From Canna indica (taxonomy: Eukaryota > Streptophyta > Magnoliopsida > Zingiberales > Cannaceae): a stretch of 64,000 nt of DNA. Positions 60,780 to 64,000 of this stretch are shown in pieces. The stretch's first letter is position 1; each line of letters opens with the position of its first letter. The notes under the pieces are model-generated. The model was not told where the DNA came from. It was given only the letters and a program-made list of their open reading frames with translations, and ran no database searches. The stretch covers positions 77,711,501 through 77,775,500 of the forward strand of contig CP136890.1 in assembly GCA_034359265.1 (NCBI GenBank). Direction: 5' to 3'. Position numbers and translations under genes: made by a program.

Positions 60780-62544
60780 CTACTGGCACGGCTCAGGAAT
60801 CTGCGTCCCCGAGTAGCTCGCTTTGATGTTAAAACACGTCGCCTTCGCCGGAGCCCCGCCGGCGTACCTCAGGTTCACGTTGTGGAGATTCACGTTCTGG
60901 CACGGCACCCCTCTGCTGCACTTGAGCGTCACCGCCACCGGCGTCGTCGATGTCCCTCTGATGTCCCTGAAGAAGATGTCGCTGATCCTCACTCGCGAGG
61001 GCACCTGCGCATTTCGTCGAACACCGTCAGTCCCAATCCGGTCGGTTGGTTTCGCATGAAATAATTAGTAAGGGGCCGGGAGAGTATATAATCTCGTCGT
61101 CGAACACCTTGGATGCGCAGGAAATGTAGGGGCAGTACTCCTGGTCGATGATGATGGGGTTGGCGACGCTCTTCATGATGATGTTAGTGAAGGTCATGTT
61201 GGTGGCGTAGCTGCTGCCGGGGGAATTCTCCCAGGTCTTGATCCGTATGCCATTGGCTGTCCCGGAAAGGGTGCAGTCTTTGATCACAAGCCCCCTCACA
61301 TCCCCTTCGTTCTGATATCTTCCTAAACTTCCAATACTATCAAAGCACATAATTAACAGGGTAATTAAATTTCTTTATAAAAGTATAAATTGATGAAATT
61401 AATTAAAAGGCGCGCGATATCAGTATCACCTGATTCCATGGCCCGGGCCACAGTTGATGCCACTGATGACGAGTTGCTCATTGCCCTGTCCAATGGAGAT
61501 GCAGTCATCGCCGGTGCCGATCACAGAGCTATAAATATTTACGCCGGAGCACCGTTCAATGTGAATTCCATCAGTGTTCGGACTATTCGACGGCGCCTGA
61601 ATTCTTATATCATTCCCCCAGAAGTTCTTGCAGCCCAGTAGAGCAATGTGGAAGAACTTGCTGTTCAGTGACTTGATGCTCTTGACAGCAGTGTTTGTCG
61701 TCTCCACAAACTTGATTGACTGAAACATCATAAACATTGGAGAAAGTCTCAATTAATTAAACTACAACTATACATATATATATATTTCTTATTTCTTGGT
61801 GGAATCTGGGAGCTGCACTTACTGTGGGAAGAACTTTGCATATTTTATTTTGAGGGCACTTGTTATAGGGCCAGGAAACAGATCCTTGTCCATCAAAGGT
61901 TCCTCCCCCTGTTAAAGTCAAATGATCCACCCATCCAAATTCTACCCAGTCATCACCGTTCACATATGTACCCAAGTCTGTGGTTGCTCTCAGATACCCC
62001 TACAGAATGTTTAATTTTAGCATAAAATACTAATTAGGCTAAATTTAAAGAAAAGCACCCTAAAATGTAAATTAATTATAGCAATTATACCTGCATATGT
62101 ACTGTGATGGATTGCACATTTTTGCAAGGACCCTTGAACTTAACAGGGCCAAGAAGATAAGTCCTTTGTGGGGGGACGAGAAGCTTCACAGCTCCACTAG
62201 AGGAGCATGCCGCATTCCATGCTTTCATGAACGCCTGCAAATAATGCAGGTGAAAGCAAAGAGTTTGAAGCACAATTAACTGAAACTTTGAACAGGAAGC
62301 TCATCTGCAGCTCCATTAGTGGCGGTCTGAGGAGCTTCTCCTGCCGGCTCTGTTCTATATAAAGGGAAGAAGAAGAAAAGGGGACATTGACCTGGCTGTC
62401 GTCGTGGAGTCCATCGGCCCGAGCGCCATAATCCAGCACACTGAAGGTGGAACCGGAAGAGCTGACTCCCAGATTGATTCTGACGCGGTGGCGGGCGTTG
62501 ACAAGGGAGAAACCTAGGAAAAGGAAGAGGAGAGAAAGCTTCAT
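60780..62544 (-). CDS. Polygalacturonase (GH28), exo-PG type, secreted, 6 exons
   Basis: Hydrolyses alpha-1,4-galacturonan of pectin in the cell wall by the inverting GH28 mechanism. Exons on the minus strand: 62544-62392, 62234-62091, 61999-61823, 61719-61430, 61336-61108, 61004-60780; GT-AG introns, phases join, 405 aa. The N-terminus MKLSLLFLFLGFSLVNA is a signal peptide, followed by the usual FSVLDYGARADG start of plant PGs. All four GH28 signatures are present: NTDGIH (Asp208), GTGDDCISIG (Asp229, Asp230), CGPGHGISIGSLG (His252) and IRIKTW (Arg286, Lys288). Asp208, Asp229 and Asp230 are the catalytic trio. The GGGTFDGQG and NKCPQNKICKVLPT stretch and the short pro-region resemble the plant exo-polygalacturonase clade, often pollen-expressed. 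Exo activity is inferred. Confidence 0.93.
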
Positions 62545-62807
62545 TGATTGATCTGCGTTTTGTCTTCCTCGTCTTGCATTTGCGCAAGTTTAAAAGAGTA
62601 GAAGTTCCAGGCTTTGAAGTTAAATCTGGCCAAGAAATGGGGCTGCGTGCATGGAGTTCTTTGAACGACCGTAACTCCCTCTCATCCCCACACGCCCACC
62701 TCCTCATTCCAACCGCTGGTTTTTTCTTCCCTCCCATCTTTAATTAGCTCTCTCTCTATCCAGAACACGTAGGGTCGTAGGGAAGCTAATTGAGTGCAAC
62801 TTAGTAA

Positions 62808-63012
62808 TTTCTATGAGCCCTTATAAGAATTAACGTGGTATAATTTAGATTGAAACTAGAGCAATAATAAACCTGTATTGCAAACGAATGAACCTAATAT
62901 TTTCACTTTAGGTTCAGTATTAATAATCCTAGGTTCAATATTAAAAATATTAAGTTCACTCGTACATGGGGCTCCATAGAATTTTTATGGAGCCTGACAC
63001 CATAGAAGTTTT
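62808..63012. mobile_element. MITE family M, copy C, upstream of polygalacturonase
   Basis: The left end is ttctatgagcccttataag. The right end read inverted is tatggtgtcaggctccataa. The interior gcaaacgaatgaacctaata, then cactttaggttcagtatta, matches copy B. It lies 264 bp upstream of the polygalacturonase ATG. No TSD is fixed. Confidence 0.65.
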
Positions 63013-63238
63013 TTCCAAGCTAATTGACTAATTATAAACCGTTCATTTAATAAACTATTTTAATGTGAATTGGATATCTAAAGTAAACAAGAATTTCCCA
63101 AAACCTGATTTTGGCCTTTTGGGGGAGGGAAATTCTCAGATCCGAATTTTGAAGATTAAAATTCTCAAAATCGGAATATAGTAAATTTGATACTCATTTT
63201 ACCCCTGAGTCAAGTGTCTAATCAGTTAGAGACTTTGG

Positions 63239-63284
<46 letters not shown>
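63239..63284. repeat. (AT)n microsatellite
   Basis: About 22 AT units in AT-rich DNA. The surrounding 63013-63359 holds no gene. Confidence 0.95.
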
Positions 63285-63286
<2 letters not shown>

Positions 63287-63359
63287 ATTTTAATTTATAA
63301 AAAAATTTATAATAAAACTGAAGTGTCAGAGTCTAAAAAATATATTTTCAAACTCTTTA

Positions 63360-63905
63360 GGGGGTGTTTGATATGAGATAATCTAAATAGATTACTAGTA
63401 ATCTTAGTTAAAATTACTTGGGCCCCATCAAATTATCGTGTTTGATTTAAGCAGATTACTGGTAATCTGAATGCCCATGATAATCTACATTACCAAGGGA
63501 AGGGGTGGCTATATGGATTACCAGTAAGATGGTAATGTTATTTTTTTTTGACAAAAATACTCTCAACTAAAATATCCTCTATTAACATAGAAAAAAAATC
63601 ATCGCCTCATCTCATAGTAAATTGATAATCCTATTTTTTATTCTATTTTTATGTTTTTATTTTATTTTATTTTATTATTTTTTAGTTTATTTTTTATTTT
63701 TTATTTGAGAGTATTTTAGTTAAAGATATAAGTTTCCTAGTAAATTTTTTTTATACTAAATAAAGTAATGTGGGTTACTAACAAGATTATCAGTACATAC
63801 CAAATATCGTAATGTAACATTACCGATAATTTTAAAAATTGTAATCTATCTGTGTGGTAATCTAGATTCCCAGTAATCTTAAGTGGTAATGTACCACACG
63901 CCCCC
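63360..63905. mobile_element. Tourist-like (PIF/Harbinger) MITE
   Basis: 546 bp flanked by tta on both sides (63357-63359 and 63906-63908). The ends are gggggtgtttgatatgag and, inverted, gggggcgtgtggtacatt. Subterminal sequence is rich in inverted gtaatct/agattac words (agattactagtaatc, taatctagattcccagtaat). Non-coding. A 3-bp TTA duplication and G-rich TIRs fit Tourist MITEs. Confidence 0.75.
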
Positions 63906-64000
63906 TTAATTCATTAAAGACTTTTGCACAAAGTCTATAAAACTAAATTTAAATTAAAAATTATGAAATATTTTGATGAAAAATATTTTTTTAAACCACA

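Noticed and set aside
62276..62737. 153-aa minus-strand ORF over the polygalacturonase start
   Set aside because: It is out of frame with the signal peptide and exon 1, which splice correctly to exon 2.

Overview
This is nuclear DNA of a flowering plant. It has GT-AG introns, long AT-rich intergenic stretches, (TA)n and (GAA)n microsatellites, MITEs, nested LTR retrotransposons, CACTA transposons and plant L1-type LINEs. The GC-rich first exon of the beta-glucosidase gene, followed by AT-richer exons, fits the 5'-to-3' GC gradient common in monocots. I hold 'monocot' only loosely and cannot name the species.

Three host genes look intact when their exons are joined, all on the minus strand. 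They are a 13-exon GH1 beta-glucosidase (7567-10438, 534 aa, both catalytic Glu present), a 3-exon PIRL-type leucine-rich-repeat protein (53825-55919, 553 aa) and a 6-exon GH28 polygalacturonase of exo-PG type (60780-62544, 405 aa). They look like independent genes. Two secreted wall- or glycoside-active hydrolases and one intracellular LRR protein do not form an obvious pathway.

About 40 kb between the beta-glucosidase and LRR genes (roughly 11.0-51.2 kb) is one nest of transposons that can be peeled layer by layer. A minus-strand Ty3/gypsy element is outermost. A Ty1/copia element (11390-37215) sits inside its integrase. The copia element is split twice: by a gag-only LTR element 'B' (12959-26048, TSD ccacg/ccatg) and by a CACTA transposon (26178-34902, TSD ata). 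Element B carries a complete 4.2-kb CACTA deletion derivative (19658-23888, TSD aca) and a truncated CACTA in its 3' LTR. The 8.7-kb CACTA contains a 3.1-kb solo LTR (TSD ccctc). The 5' LTR of the gypsy element holds a 504-bp Mutator-type foldback MITE (9-bp TSD) and an L1-type LINE (41267-51049, 13-bp TSD). That LINE contains two solo LTRs of the B family (one with TSD ggctt) and a hAT MITE (8-bp TSD). Removing the inserts restores colinear reading of the host element at most junctions, which is the main support for this layout.

The flanks (1-7.5 kb, 51.2-53.8 kb, 56-60.7 kb, 62.8-64 kb) are AT-rich and hold microsatellites, a second 5'-truncated LINE, a palindromic AT-rich repeat, a Tourist-like MITE and a three-member MITE family. 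Two of those three members lie within 300 bp upstream of the beta-glucosidase and polygalacturonase start codons. I found no rRNA, tRNA or CRISPR and no convincing novel enzymatic system. The unusual material is the nest itself, the gag-only LTR family and a palindrome conserved in the leaders of three CACTA elements.
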